Part shown: positions 18,531 to 30,067 of the stretch, piece by piece
Numbering within the stretch: the stretch's first letter is position 1
How the letters are laid out: the number at the start of each line of letters is the position of its first letter
NCBI RefSeq assembly: GCF_036785885.1
Contig: NC_092323.1
Location: forward strand, 4,938,501-5,002,500
From: Coffea arabica
Lineage: Eukaryota; Streptophyta; Magnoliopsida; Gentianales; Rubiaceae
Direction of reading: 5' to 3'
DNA: 64,000 nt
Position numbers and translations under genes: made by a program
The notes under the pieces: generated by a model
What the model saw: the letters and a program-made list of their open reading frames with translations, nothing else
Database searches by the model: none
Told to the model about the DNA's origin: nothing

Positions 18531-21500
18531 TTACGGAAAGCATCCAGTAAGCCGGATGTGATCAAGGGTTCTCCTCAGCCCATACTTGAGAACTGCCTTG
18601 TTACCTTCTCTGAATCCATCTCCATAAGCTACTGAGGTATCTGACTCGATCTGATGTTTGAAGAACTCGCCAAGTTTCTTCTCAAACTGAGAGCGTTTGC
18701 CCTTTTTTGAAGAGTTTGAAGAGGACGAGGAGGAGGCAGATGATGAGGATGAAGAAGTAGAAGCAACATTACTACCAGAACCAGCTATGATTTCAGAGTC
18801 CAGCCACATATGAGCTAAAACCTGGCAAATCCCTTCTTCAACCTCCGGACTTAGATTGGAGTAACCTGAAAAGCATCCAACCATATTGAATGCAGTCAAG
18901 CATATTGCAGAGTAAGAGAGAGGAAAAGTAAGGAAACTATCTCAGTTGGGGTAAACAAGCACCTTTAAGCCTTAGCCACGCATGCATCATCTCATGAGCC
19001 AAGATGGACCCAGTCAACAACCTACAGTAATATTATAGTGTACATCATGAAGAAACAATCAACTATAGCCACAAGGTAGAGGAGAAACCGTTCTTACCTG
19101 GGGAGACCATACAAAATGAGGATTGCTGTCACTTCACATCGGCGGATTAGCCTATACGGCTCAGTGAACATGTCTATTATTCGATAACCACCAATTCTTG
19201 GCCGCCTTAAAATCTGTATTTGCGAGTGAATAATTACAGAAGATAAGCACAACAATTACATGCATGCAGTTGAGTTCATTAAAATTAAATGTCAGGGAAA
19301 GACTCCTACAGTGCTAACGGTTTGTTCTTCTGACAGGCAAAGTCCTCTGGTCTCAGGCATGTGATGATGACCCTGGGTGCAGAATAGGTACAAGAGAAAT
19401 TAAAATAGTTTTTCAACAGCTTAATAGAAAAAACTTGAAATGGAACAGAGCAGGTTTTCAATGGAAAGAGGCACAATCTGGAACAGGTAAAAAGATTTCA
19501 GAGCATAAAACTAACATGCTTTTCTCCTTCCATGGCTTCATTAAGTGCTTGTCTCTCAACCAAGAGCAAAGGAACTTGCTGCTCTACTTTCATATTTAGA
19601 CCTTCATAAAAATCTTGTATTTCAAGGTAAAGAGGTTGGCATTCATTAGTGTCCATTATTGCAGAGTCTAAACACTCCAGACACAACTTTCTACCATCAT
19701 CAAGGATAAGGTATCTGGCATCCACTGGCTGCATCAGTGAAAATGTCTCACATCAGCAAAATAGCTACTAAAAGAAAGTTCAAATTTTATTTAGGCGCCT
19801 CTTGATAGAGTTCATTTTTGTCATTTTCTGGTTTTTTCATTTTGAATCTTGCAATTTCCTATGTTCAAACAGTTTATGTTCTGTTAACTAACCTCCATTC
19901 TCTCACAGCTGCAACAACGAGGAGTTCCATCATGCTCATGAGATGGGCAGTACTTTTGTAGCCAGAAAGGATGTGCCCTATACTCGATGAGACCAGCTGC
20001 ATTTGTTGGGATCTAAACACATGATGGGGAGGGGGAAAAAAAGAAAAAGAAAAAAGTGGTACCATATGGTCAGCATGATTCGATGAAGTAAATATTGTAG
20101 CCACACCGAAGTGGTAGCCACAATCTAATATAACTTTGGGATATCATCCTTGAGAATTCAATCACCATTCCTTTCAAAGTACGAAACAGCAATTGACAAG
20201 TTGTAGCAGAACCAAGAAATTACAGAAATGTTATGGACGAAAACAAGTTGTTATGACATATCAGATATTAATTTAGAAAATGGACTTACAAAATTCTTGC
20301 AGACATCACATTTAGGGTGATGCAGCTCCTTGTAACAGGATTTGTGGTATGGCCGATTCTCAGACATTGAAAACTGTAATAAAATTTTCAGAGACAAAAT
20401 CAGTTAAATACCTTCATAATAAGCACCAAGACATGTAATTGAAGTGATTCTGCAAGCAACAAACTGACCTTGAAGGAAAGACTTAATCAAGACAGAAAAA
20501 CTACTTTAGAAACAGGTTAAGTAAAACTTTGGACAGCTTTAGTAAGGTTCTGACCTCATAATCAGATATTGGTAGCTGACAAGCATGACACCGAAAGCAT
20601 TCTGGATGCCAAGTAGCTCCCATGCAACTCAAAAATCGTCCATGACCAATTTCAGCCTTACAACCAGCACAGATCCTAAAATACGATTACATTCACTAAA
20701 TGTCAGGTTTAGCATGAATTACAAAGTCAGACCCTTAAGGGGAAAAAAGAATCCTTTTTGAAAGTAGTTTCCACACAGACTACTTTAAGCAGGACAAAAT
20801 AACCATCTATACTTGCTTCCTGAGATCATGACACACTGGTCTAACAATAATGACAAAAAGTACTTGACACTTATTGATATTCAGCTGTCTATAATAGTTA
20901 AGCCACCATAGGAGATACAGGCGCTGATTACCTGTACCCGGATGGATAGAAGAACTGATAGGGTGGGAAAAAACTTCCATAATCATATTGAGGTGGGGAT
21001 GGTGGAGACTCCACATTCAAACTTTCTTGAAGAGCCTTTGCGAGTTGCTCATCTTCCTCCAAATTAGGCTCATCCTCTGTATTGTGAAAAATATCCAGGA
21101 GAAAGATAATATCTAAAGATTAAAGAATGCTTAAACGACAAAATTAACAGCAAAATTGTAGAAGGATTCTAGCTCCAATTCAGCAACTAAATCCAAACTA
21201 AAAAAACAAATGAAGTTAGTCCATGATGGAGCTGAAAGATAAACTGATACTGCTTCAATTCAATGAAAAACTTCTGAACTGAAGAAGCAATCAGGAGTTA
21301 ACTCTAAGGCACACTAAAAATCCCAAAATAATTAATTCATACACTGTTGGTAAGAATTTGTTCAGAGGCTGTATTGTGCAGCATTGCCGACTTAGTACTG
21401 CAAATAAATCTATAGGGAGTAAAGGAACAATATCCATATTCAATCTTGTGCACAAAGAAAGAGGCAACAGTAACAAGAATTATTTAACATATTATGAAAA

Positions 21501-22164
21501 ATTCCTTCCAAGACTGCAGCAATAAAGAAGCAGGAAGCAATATGCATTGCTTTGGCTCTAAGCTTCCACCATTCTATCTTTGGGTTCTAGAATACCAGGG
21601 AACAAATTATTTCTAATTACCAGAATTTTCAACCTTATATTTGGCTTAAAATGGTCCATCTCATGTTTTATGGCCATGTAACTCACCAATCACTTTCTTC
21701 CCTTTGTGATCTTTTTCTTCCGGAGCTTCTTGATGATCTTCTTCTGCAACAGCTCTCTGATCTTCTTCGTCACTAGCTTTTTGTTCCTCTTCTGCAACAG
21801 CTCTCTGATCCTCGTCTGCAAGAGAAAGCGCTATTGCATGATCAATTTCTTCATTGTCAAAATCTGACCAGACATCCTGGGTTCAAATCACAAAACACTG
21901 AGTTAGCAGGGAAGAAGTTCCAAGAGAAAAACTATGACGCAATAAAGAAGAACCTGTCACAGCCCCCACCAAACACCCCCCCCCCCCCAAAAAAAAAAAA
22001 AACAACGGCCCCAACATTGACAATATAAGAAAGTTAAGTCAAGTATCAATTACCACTGAAGTAGAAGGTCCTTCCCAAATTGCATCATCTTCATATTTTC
22101 CATGATATTGCCCTTCCCAGAGTTTGTGGCTGGAACCCTTGAAAATCTTGGTTAGCCAACCCAT
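18531..22164 (-). CDS. DAR1: DA1/DAR1-like ubiquitin-activated LIM peptidase
   Basis: I placed eleven coding exons by splice sites and protein continuity: 22164-22054, 21876-21687, 21076-20932, 20675-20555, 20373-20290, 20012-19893, 19728-19516, 19372-19310, 19213-19098, 19021-18963 and 18865-18531. They total 1557 bp, 518 residues and stop, close to Arabidopsis DA1 (about 530). Ubiquitin-interacting motifs lie at about 46-60 and 107-123. A LIM domain with CAGC...[10 protein letters not shown] starts near 150 and is followed by the second zinc-binding half (HHPKCDVC) and a CCSCERM segment. The peptidase zinc site HEMMH is at 397-401, and the C-terminus ends [15 protein letters not shown]1 peptidases limit organ growth by cutting growth regulators once ubiquitinated. 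The N-terminus [14 protein letters not shown] is closest to DAR1 among those I recall. Exon 2 carries a 16-residue repeat. Confidence 0.93.
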
Positions 22165-22191
22165 GATGCAATCTATTATACACCGGCAGGT

Positions 22192-22944
22192 CTGCAATTA
22201 TGTCCTGCAACTAAATTATTTAAACTTACAAGAAAAATAAACTAGAATACAACAACATGAGAATTTAACTTCCACAAACTCTAAAGAGGGGTATAATTCT
22301 ATATCATATCACAGAAACAAAACTATCATCAGTTGGTGATCTTAAAAAAAACTTATTTTCATTTCCATCCGTTGCAGGTCAATTGGATTTGATATGTACA
22401 AAAAAGAAATGGTAAGAAGATAGTATGCTACAAAGATGAAGTCCTTGAAATAAGCAATAGCTGATCAAGATGATTTCAATACAATTAATTGATCAATGGC
22501 TAAAGCAGCTCAGAGGAGAAACGGAATTAATGAATGTTCGAATAATGCAAATTGTAAAATTAAATTAGCAACCTGAGTTCATCTAAATGAATGTCCCAAT
22601 AACCCCGTGCCATGAAGATATATGCATCAAAATGTGAAGAGAAACGGAATTGAAAGGACAAGACAAAGTGATCTCCATAACATGTCAGACAAACAGAACT
22701 TTCCAGCACAATAAAACACAGGAAAAAGAAAGCAAATTGATCGCAATCAACAATTCCATAAGGAGAAAAAGAGATTGATTCTTGAAAGTTGGGTGGCTTC
22801 CTCTAAAGTTGGATGAGTGGAACTCAAAGATACTCGGACCCCAGAAGAAAAGAGAAAAAAGGAAAGAAGAAAAAAAGAGTGAATTGACCACTAAGCCAAT
22901 AGAAGAAGTAAAGAGAAGAGAACATCAAACGTACTGAACCTCAC
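22192..22944 (-). other. Probable 5' UTR intron of the DA1-like gene
   Basis: Reading the minus strand, a donor GAG|GTGAGG at 22945/22944 and an acceptor TTGCAG|ACC at 22192/22191 would remove about 750 bp and leave a 27-base leader before ATG 22164. The first non-coding exon would lie at about 22945-23090. Splice consensus is the only evidence. Confidence 0.5.
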
Positions 22945-23090
22945 CTCAAACAGTTGAAGAATCAGCAGAATCCCTCGGAATCTGATGAAACCCAGATCGT
23001 ACCAAGAGCGCAACTCAGTTGATTGCATAGTCACCACAAAGTACAACTATCAATAGAGATGACGTAAGAGATATTCTTCCATCTCCCCGC

Positions 23091-25093
23091 TTATCAATTC
23101 TGCAAATTTAAAACACCCCTCAAGCACCTATTAATGAAAATATATTAAAAAAATATATTACATGAATATTGCAATCATATTTCTCTTGAAAGAGTCAGAA
23201 GAACGTTCCAGTTAAAAAAGGAAATAGTGAAGCAATTTAAAAAAAAAAAAAAAAAAAGTTAACAGAAAAAATGAATAAACAAAAGGCATACGGCACTTGA
23301 ATTCTACGCAAACACAAGCAAGAAGTAAAAAACTTTTCTCCTTTTCTCGATGAAGTGAAGTGATGATGTGAAAATTATTCAATTGACAATACCTTTGTTG
23401 AAGATGGAAGAAAGACGGAGGTATACTATCAAACTGGGAAAAAAAAAGGGGATAAAAGCCCAAGTGGGAATTTCAATTGCAAGGCTTTCATACTCAGGAG
23501 CTTTATTCAGCACGTGGGACCTTTCAGCCCCCATCAATTTTTTCCTACCATTAGTCCACTACATGTCCAAAAGCCATAACAGTGAAACCTTTTCCCATTG
23601 ACAAAAGGGATAGGAGGCGTCATCAGTGAAAGTGAGGATCATTTTGTGGTCTTCGTTCGGTGTTTTATCTCTTGGCTTTTTCTGCAGTCCACAATGGTGC
23701 GTAGACCGTGAAGAGAGAGTGAGAGACTGGAATAAGTAAGGACTCCCGAATTTTATTGCAGTATATAATTTGTTGTTTCTCAACCACCGCATCCTCCGCA
23801 ACCCCCCCCCCCCCCGGGCCGCGCCGAGTCTCCTAAATTTCAAGGTTGCTTTCGGAGCAGAGTTGAATCCAAAACTGAAGATATGGAGAGCACTTTAGGA
23901 TGTGTGGCAGAACAATGCAAGTTCGTGGCCTTCCGTGGAAGTGTGACGTGTGGATTGATGTTGGCCGAATTTGTGTATGGCTTCTGAAAAAGGTCACAGT
24001 GGATGCTGCCCTGGAAAATCTTTTCCTTTTGTTTTATTTTTCTTTTTTCTTTTAAAAAAAAATCCTTTAAAGTGTCCTTTTTAACTTGTTTATTTATTCT
24101 TCCAGTTTCCAAACGAATCCAAAATTCATGTTTCGGGATGAAGTTCCACTTCTTCTGGGTAGAAATTTTGGTACCAAAGCGGCGCGGCAATGTTTAAGAA
24201 AAAAATAAAGAGCGAATAAAAGGGGAAAAAACAACAACAACCCAAAAAAAAAAAAAAAAATCACTTTCTAATCACCAGTTTAATTTGAGCATTTTAACCA
24301 AACCTCCATCAGATTAGATTAAAGTGCATGGTTGGAACCATCGGTTAAGACCATGGCGGCTGCGCTGCATCCCGCCATGCCCCCTGCACAATTAACACCG
24401 ACACCTAAACACAAATTATATTCAATCAAATAGTACGAAACCAACAACCTTGGCCACCACCAAGTCCTTATCGCTTGATGGGATTGGAGGTTTGAATCTT
24501 ACATTTCATCCATTGTTACAATGCAATACGTGATTTTTATAAACAATACAATACAATACGTGATTCCTATAAAAAGATTCGAGTGCACTCGGTTGGACCT
24601 TCCTACCATGACAACAGTACTAGTACGACTAGTAGCTAACAAAAAGGTTTTGTTCTATTTTCTTGCTTCCATCTCTTCTTTATATTGGAATTGGATTTGT
24701 ATATGCGAGAATACAAACATGAGCATGAAAAGTTTCCCATGTCACATTCAAAATCTCAGAACGGTCACTAGCTAGCAACGTCGTTTTGATGAATTTATAT
24801 CACCAGTCAAAAGGGAAGGTAGATTTGATGCTCAAGAATTATTAGCAAACACTAGTAAGTATTTCATGATGCTTTGAACTGAAGCAAGATTGGAACTGTA
24901 TGTAGGAATTAGGACATTTCATTAACCTTGCCGTCAATAGCAACTATCGGTAATTTAAGGATGCAGAAGGAAGTGAAGGATGATGATGTTGACTGCCCCT
25001 CTTTACTCTTTTTTAAGTCAATTCATTAGGTAGTTTGTGTTATGAATTATGAAGAATTATGATGAAGGCTCCACCCTTCCTGCTTTTAGAATC
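23091..25093. other. Intergenic region, promoter side of the DA1-like gene
   Basis: Two kb without a supported gene. It holds poly-A/T runs (23238, 24245) and a C run of about 15 (23802-23816). Short frames here lack domains and splice support. Confidence 0.5.
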
Positions 25094-25390
25094 TTTCATA
25101 ACAGGAGTACTTTTTTTTTTTTTGTCAGCAACGATACATTTGTATAACCTACTCTATCATAATCTAGGAGGAGGAGGAGCCTAAGGAGGCTGTTGTAGGG
25201 ACTAGTGAGTATACAGACCCAACTAGACCAAGGGAGTACTATAGCACAACTCTTAGATTTTTTTTCGCTGCCGGTGAGATTTGAACCCTCACCAACAGCC
25301 CAATGAGGGGCTTAGACATTGGCCCTCTGAGCCATTGGCCCGGTGGTATAAGTCCCTCCTTGGTGGCCACTGTTTCATAATAGGATTACT
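25094..25390 (-). mobile_element. tRNA-derived SINE with target-site duplication
   Basis: On the minus strand the element (25112-25372) starts near a box-A-like region (CCAATGGCTCAGAGGGC), has a box-B-like GGTTCAAATCTC about 50 bp on, and ends in a poly-A run (T run at 25111-25123). It is flanked by 18-bp direct repeats TTTCATAACAGGAGTACT (25094) and TTTCATAATAGGATTACT (25373), 15 of 18 identical, consistent with an old target duplication. It is about 260 bp and non-coding. Confidence 0.75.
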
Positions 25391-25593
25391 TGCTACTGTA
25401 ATGTTCTAACGGATGTGAAGTTTGGTCCACTTGAGCGGCTTTCAAATGCGACTAAGCAAGCATGGGGCGGCTGCGTTTGTTGCTATATCTTCTTGTATTA
25501 ACACCTTTAAGATAAGATTAAAGTGGGGAGATGGGAAGGGAAGAAGTTGAAAGGATAAAATATGGCGACGGCTGGCCTTTTATTATTAGAGTA

Positions 25594-25738
25594 AATCTTT
25601 CCTATACTGACGGTGTATACACTATCATCGTTAGATTCATGACATGTGTGCAAAAGTTGAATTTCAAATTCAAATTTTGCATAGTTGTCAATCATCCAAC
25701 GCTGATAGTGTATACACTGTCAGTGTAGGAAAGATTAA
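25594..25738. mobile_element. Palindromic MITE, family C
   Basis: ATCTTTCCTATACTGACGGT... at the left is mirrored at the right by ...CTGTCAGTGTAGGAAAGAT. The inverted arms are more than 30 bp with few mismatches, around an AT-rich core (AAATTCAAATTTTGCATAG). Related copies lie at 40007 and 53272. Confidence 0.82.
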
Positions 25739-26054
25739 TCCTTATTATTATTAGAAAACTCTTGGAATAAGAGGTGGGATCTATTTAACTTCACACCAAA
25801 AAAAAAATTGAAATGTTCAGCGTCAAATGGTTAAAGTATCCTAAATTCAGGGATAATTGATTAACATTAAAAAATTTTAATCACCTCACTTCCTTTTTAT
25901 TTTTTTATTTATTGCTGTTTATCCAATGCCCTTAAGGAACAAAATAAAAAAAGAAGTCAGTATTCTTATTATTAGACAAGGACTAGCATTTGACATTAAT
26001 CAGCATAACGCTTAACATGATCCAATTAATCAATTTGTACTTTAAAAACATCTT

Positions 26055-26190
26055 AAGTGTGTTTGGATAGCAAATTTATTCCAAATAATACTTTACTTGC
26101 ATGACAAAGCGCATTTTTCAAATAACTTTTTATCACGAATACATAACATCTCAGAAATTAATACAGTAATAATTTCCCATCAAACACAAG
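26055..26190. mobile_element. Small MITE, family B relative
   Basis: GTGTGTTTGGATAGCAAATT at the left is mirrored by AATTTCCCATCAAACAC at the right, about 135 bp. It shares the family-B start but has a diverged core. Confidence 0.55.
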
Positions 26191-27112
26191 CTGACAAGGT
26201 TTTTTTTTTTTTTTTTAAACGGGGCTAAAGAAAATTTTCTCGAGTGAAATGTCAAGTATTTTTCACTTGCCATGAGAATTATTGAAGGGACGACCTTTTT
26301 CTAGTGGGCCAATTAGATGGTAAAGCTTTTTGGGCCAGATAGATCTGACCTGGTAAGGGCTTTAAAACTTGAGCTTCAGCCCAAATTTAGCCCATTTAAT
26401 AACTACGTCCGAGGAGCGAAGCAGAAATCGTTTACGATACAAGATGTCCGCAGATGGGTTGGAGCTAGACAAGCCGAAACAAATGCTCCTAAGCACCGCA
26501 CCATTCAAAGTGGGATTTACATTCAGTCCCAGAATCATAGCTTTTATCAGTTTAATCCTCCACCACAACTCCAACTGGTCTAATATTCCTCAGAGCATCA
26601 AACTTTTAGGATGCTTCAGAAGCCAAGTTATACATGCACCGATCTCCTAAGCTGAGCTAAGCTAAATAAGCATCATATCGGAGAAGGTAATCAAATTCCA
26701 TAGCTTTCAAAATCATCCAAACAACTTGGCACTTAGGCAATGCTCAATTTACATAATACAGCTTGGCAGATCCATCGAATTCTTATGCAAAAATTGGAGG
26801 TGGGAGTTGGTCCGGTACAAATTGAATTTGAGGAAGGTATGAAAATGCAGGAATTACTACTAAGTTCATAGTCTGCAAACAGACTAGCTAGAAGAGATAT
26901 TGTTAAAAATTGGCACGACTCTGACTCTGACTCTGACGCTGACACTGCACGAGGAATGAAGCCATGCATAGACATGAGAGAACTCAACGTAGACTCTCGT
27001 CAGGGCAAAACCATCTTTTATCATGAGGCAAAGATTCTCCACAGTCTACGAGGGTCCAAAATATTTGCAAGTTTAAATCTTTTTTACTTTTTTTTTTTTT
27101 TTATTTGTAAGT

Positions 27113-27115
<3 letters not shown>

Positions 27116-27153
<38 letters not shown>
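27116..27153. repeat. Poly-T tract of about 38 bases
   Basis: An uninterrupted T run follows shorter T runs from 27088. It has no TSD or SINE boxes beside it that I can see. Confidence 0.9.
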
Positions 27154-27154
<1 letters not shown>

Positions 27155-27479
27155 TAAATCATGACTAACTGTTTACCAGAAAAGTATAATTGATTCGTGA
27201 CCTGTGTGTTTTGTGTAGTCTAATCGCTTTTGGTAGAAAGTGGCAGAATCTTTCATTAAGTTAAGAAAAACTCGCTCGGAAAGTTTCTTAAAATATTCGC
27301 ACTCAATTGTCAGGCACGCATATAATGGCTAGTACCGTGCCTAGTTTTTGACCAGCCAGATTATTTAGGAAACTCGAAATTGGGCAACCCAAGTTCACAG
27401 TACCGTCAGTTACTTGTAGGAAAGTAAGAACACCGAATAAGGAAGTTGCCCGATATCTGACGTTTTATACGTATACAAG

Positions 27480-27486
27480 TATAAAC
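27480..27486 (+). promoter_or_regulatory. Possible TATA box of the small gene at 27569
   Basis: TATAAAC lies 83 bp before the ATG, at a plausible distance for a short leader. Evidence is position and consensus only. Confidence 0.35.
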
Positions 27487-27568
27487 TAGAGGAGGAAAAA
27501 TTAAGAAAGAGTCAATCTGCTGAGCTGAATAAAGTGAGCTTAATTAGAAGAAGCAGGAGACCGACAAG

Positions 27569-28303
27569 ATGATGATGATGAACGCAGGCGGTTGTATTGC
27601 TGCTGGGTGCATCGATGCCCAATCTCCTGTCAAACTAAGCCCGGCAAAGCTTCAGCAGTGGGCAGAAGCTGACAGAGAATTCTTGAGAGCAATATGCATG
27701 AACAAAGGCTACTTAGGCAGCCCCTCTTGTTCATCTCCCATGGCCACCCCTAACAACAACATTAACGTTGGAAGGCAAAGGTATCTGAGGAGTTATAAGT
27801 TCAGCAAGAAAGAGACTTTTGCTCAGAGGACAAAGAAGCTGTGGCTCAAAGTCAAGCACGAGTCCAAGGTTGATTCCGATCATCATCATCATCATCAGGA
27901 AGGGTCTGCAGCTGGACGCCCGGCTTGTTCTGGTTTTATTTACATCTTTGCTTGTATTTTGTTTGCATGGCTAAAGTGGATGTTGCTTAGTTATACAGAG
28001 TTTTTTTCAAAGGCCACTTCTCAAAAACCAGAGGTTTCTGTGGCCACTGCCCACCGGCCAGCCTTCCTGGCATATGCAGTATATCTGTTTCTCACAAATG
28101 TTGCTATTATATATTATATATTGAGGTTCAGCTTTTGTCAGCTTTGTGAGCCAAAATTTGTAGTACGATTTTGCAATTCCGTTCCACCTAATCACCTACA
28201 CCATATTTTGATATCCTTTTTTTTTTTTCTTTTGAAATTAATTGCAGAAAGGATACCACACATAACACATGGAAAGGAGCAAACCATGCTCTTCCGCAAA
28301 TAA
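27569..28303 (+). CDS. Small plant protein of unknown function with YLRSYKFSKKE motif
   Basis: Four consecutive ATG codons open the frame. The N-terminal 110 residues look genuinely coding: SPAKLQQWAEADREFLRAIC, a Ser/Pro/Asn linker, then RQRYLRSYKFSKKETFAQRT and a basic KKLWLKVK stretch. I recall similar YLRSY-FS segments in uncharacterised dicot proteins but cannot name a family. After a His run (about 104-109) the frame turns hydrophobic (FIYIFACILFAWLKWMLL; YAVYLFLTNVAIIYYIL), possibly membrane spans or read-through into 3' sequence. The true C-terminus may therefore be earlier or on another exon. No function is proposed. Confidence 0.5.
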   Translation: MMMMNAGGCIAAGCIDAQSPVKLSPAKLQQWAEADREFLRAICMNKGYLGSPSCSSPMATPNNNINVGRQRYLRSYKFSKKETFAQRTKKLWLKVKHESKVDSDHHHHHQEGSAAGRPACSGFIYIFACILFAWLKWMLLSYTEFFSKATSQKPEVSVATAHRPAFLAYAVYLFLTNVAIIYYILRFSFCQLCEPKFVVRFCNSVPPNHLHHILISFFFFLLKLIAERIPHITHGKEQTMLFRK

Positions 28304-29454
28304 TTTTCTAGTAGATTTTCGCATTAGGACCTGAATTAACGAGCCCGCTGTCTAGAATCTGTTTCTCTCTTCCTTTTATAAAACCCACAATCAACTCTTT
28401 TTTTTTTTTTTTTTGGGACAGACTATAATCGCCTTTTTTTAGTTTAAATTTGGTTTTCCTAGAAGTTTTGATACGTAAAACAAAATTTTATTTTTTGGAC
28501 TGATAGAAGGCCAGGGAATTTTTTTTTTTTTGGGGTGGTTGGAGGAAAAAGAAGGCCAGAATCACAGACTGTTCATGTACAAGATGAACGGGAAACAAAA
28601 TCCAGTGGGCCGCTGCAGGCCCATAGTACAACAGTCACGGACAATCCGCTAATCTGCAAATAACCTATTAAGCAAGTCAAAATATGGATGAGCCGAATTA
28701 CAGAGCTTTTCCATACAAAATCACCAAGCCACTCGAAATTAACCCTTTTTCCTTTTGTTTTTGGTCCTGAGACACGAATTATGTTTGTTGTAATCTTAAT
28801 TCATCTTACTTGATTTATCTTAATTGAGCTTGAAAGTGTAACTTAAAAAATGTATCAGTAGAAAGATAAGTTAGATACATTTGAAGGTTAGGTTCAATTT
28901 AGGCACGGAACATCACTGTGCATAAGATTATTGGAGAAAATCATACTTCTTTGCGCATAAGATTGTTGGAGAATATCATTTTTGGAATATCTATTTCCGA
29001 TTAACAACATTTGCAGAGATTTTGTCATAATAACTTAATTTCAAGCATAGACAATCATATTCTTTCTAGTGGAGGATATAGGCTTAACGTTCTAAACTTT
29101 ATTATTGACTTTCTTCTTCCTACAGTCTAATAATTGAATATCTATCCCAATTGCCACAAGTCCGTGACTAATTTAGATCATCATGTCTGAAATTGAAAAG
29201 GAAATGGTAAAAAAAAAAAAAAAAAAATTGGACAAAGGACAGGAGGAAGCGACATGGACCTATGCTGGATGACATTTTGGTTCCACATCTGCCTGTGGTG
29301 TAGGCTAGCTTTGGACCAGTCCTCCTTCCCACTGTACTATTGGGCCCAAAATTTAATCATCAATGTGAGAAAAGGGAAAGTGGAAAAGAGATGCGGACTC
29401 GGAACAGATTTAGAACTGTGCAGTTTATGGGGCGACATACGTTGCTAAACCGCG
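28304..29454. other. Intergenic region
   Basis: AT-rich DNA with poly-T (28399, 28520) and poly-A (29210) runs. I see no gene, RNA or transposon ends. Confidence 0.5.
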
Positions 29455-30067
29455 GTTCCGTTTGGATTACTCAAAATTTCAAAAACAAGTTTTTCATGTA
29501 CAATATTATAATAATACACAAACAAAATTAACTTCAAAATATCACATCCATATAATGTATCAAAAATAACTTTAAATATAAGCCAAAAAAAAAAAAATCT
29601 ACCATCACCACTAACCACAAAAAAACACATCACCACCGGCTGCCCCTTCACCTCCTCTCCTCCCACTCCTCCCTTCTCCTCCCTCTTCCTCCCCTCCTCC
29701 TTCCTCCCCACGTCTCTCCCTCTACCCCTCTCCCTCTCTCTTGTCACCATGGCCAGCGACCAATTTCTAGTCGCAACTTGAGACCAAATTTGGTCACGGG
29801 CAGTGACCATTTTCTGGTCACGACCCGCGACCAGAGGAGGGGAACGGGTGGCGGGAAGTAGGAGGGAAGGGGTGGGATAGTGGTGGATGGTTGTAAGATT
29901 TGATAAAATTTTAAAAATATTACATTAAAATTTTAAATTTTAAAAATACTTCAAAATCTATTTTCAAAAATACCATTAAAAACATTTACAATAAAAAGTT
30001 GTTCACCTACATTGATACAGTAAAATATTTCAAAAACACCTCAAAAAATAGCTAAACCAAATGAAGC
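29455..30067. mobile_element. Composite foldback element, about 610 bp
   Basis: The left end TTCCGTTTGGATTA and right end CTAAACCAAATGAAGCC are weakly inverted. AT-rich arms (repeated TTTCAAAAA and TTAAAATTTTAAA) flank a pyrimidine-rich block (29640-29740) and a purine-rich block (29833-29878). The centre holds nested inverted repeats such as GACCAAATTTGGTC and GTGACCATTTTCTGGTCAC. No coding sequence is supported. Confidence 0.45.
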
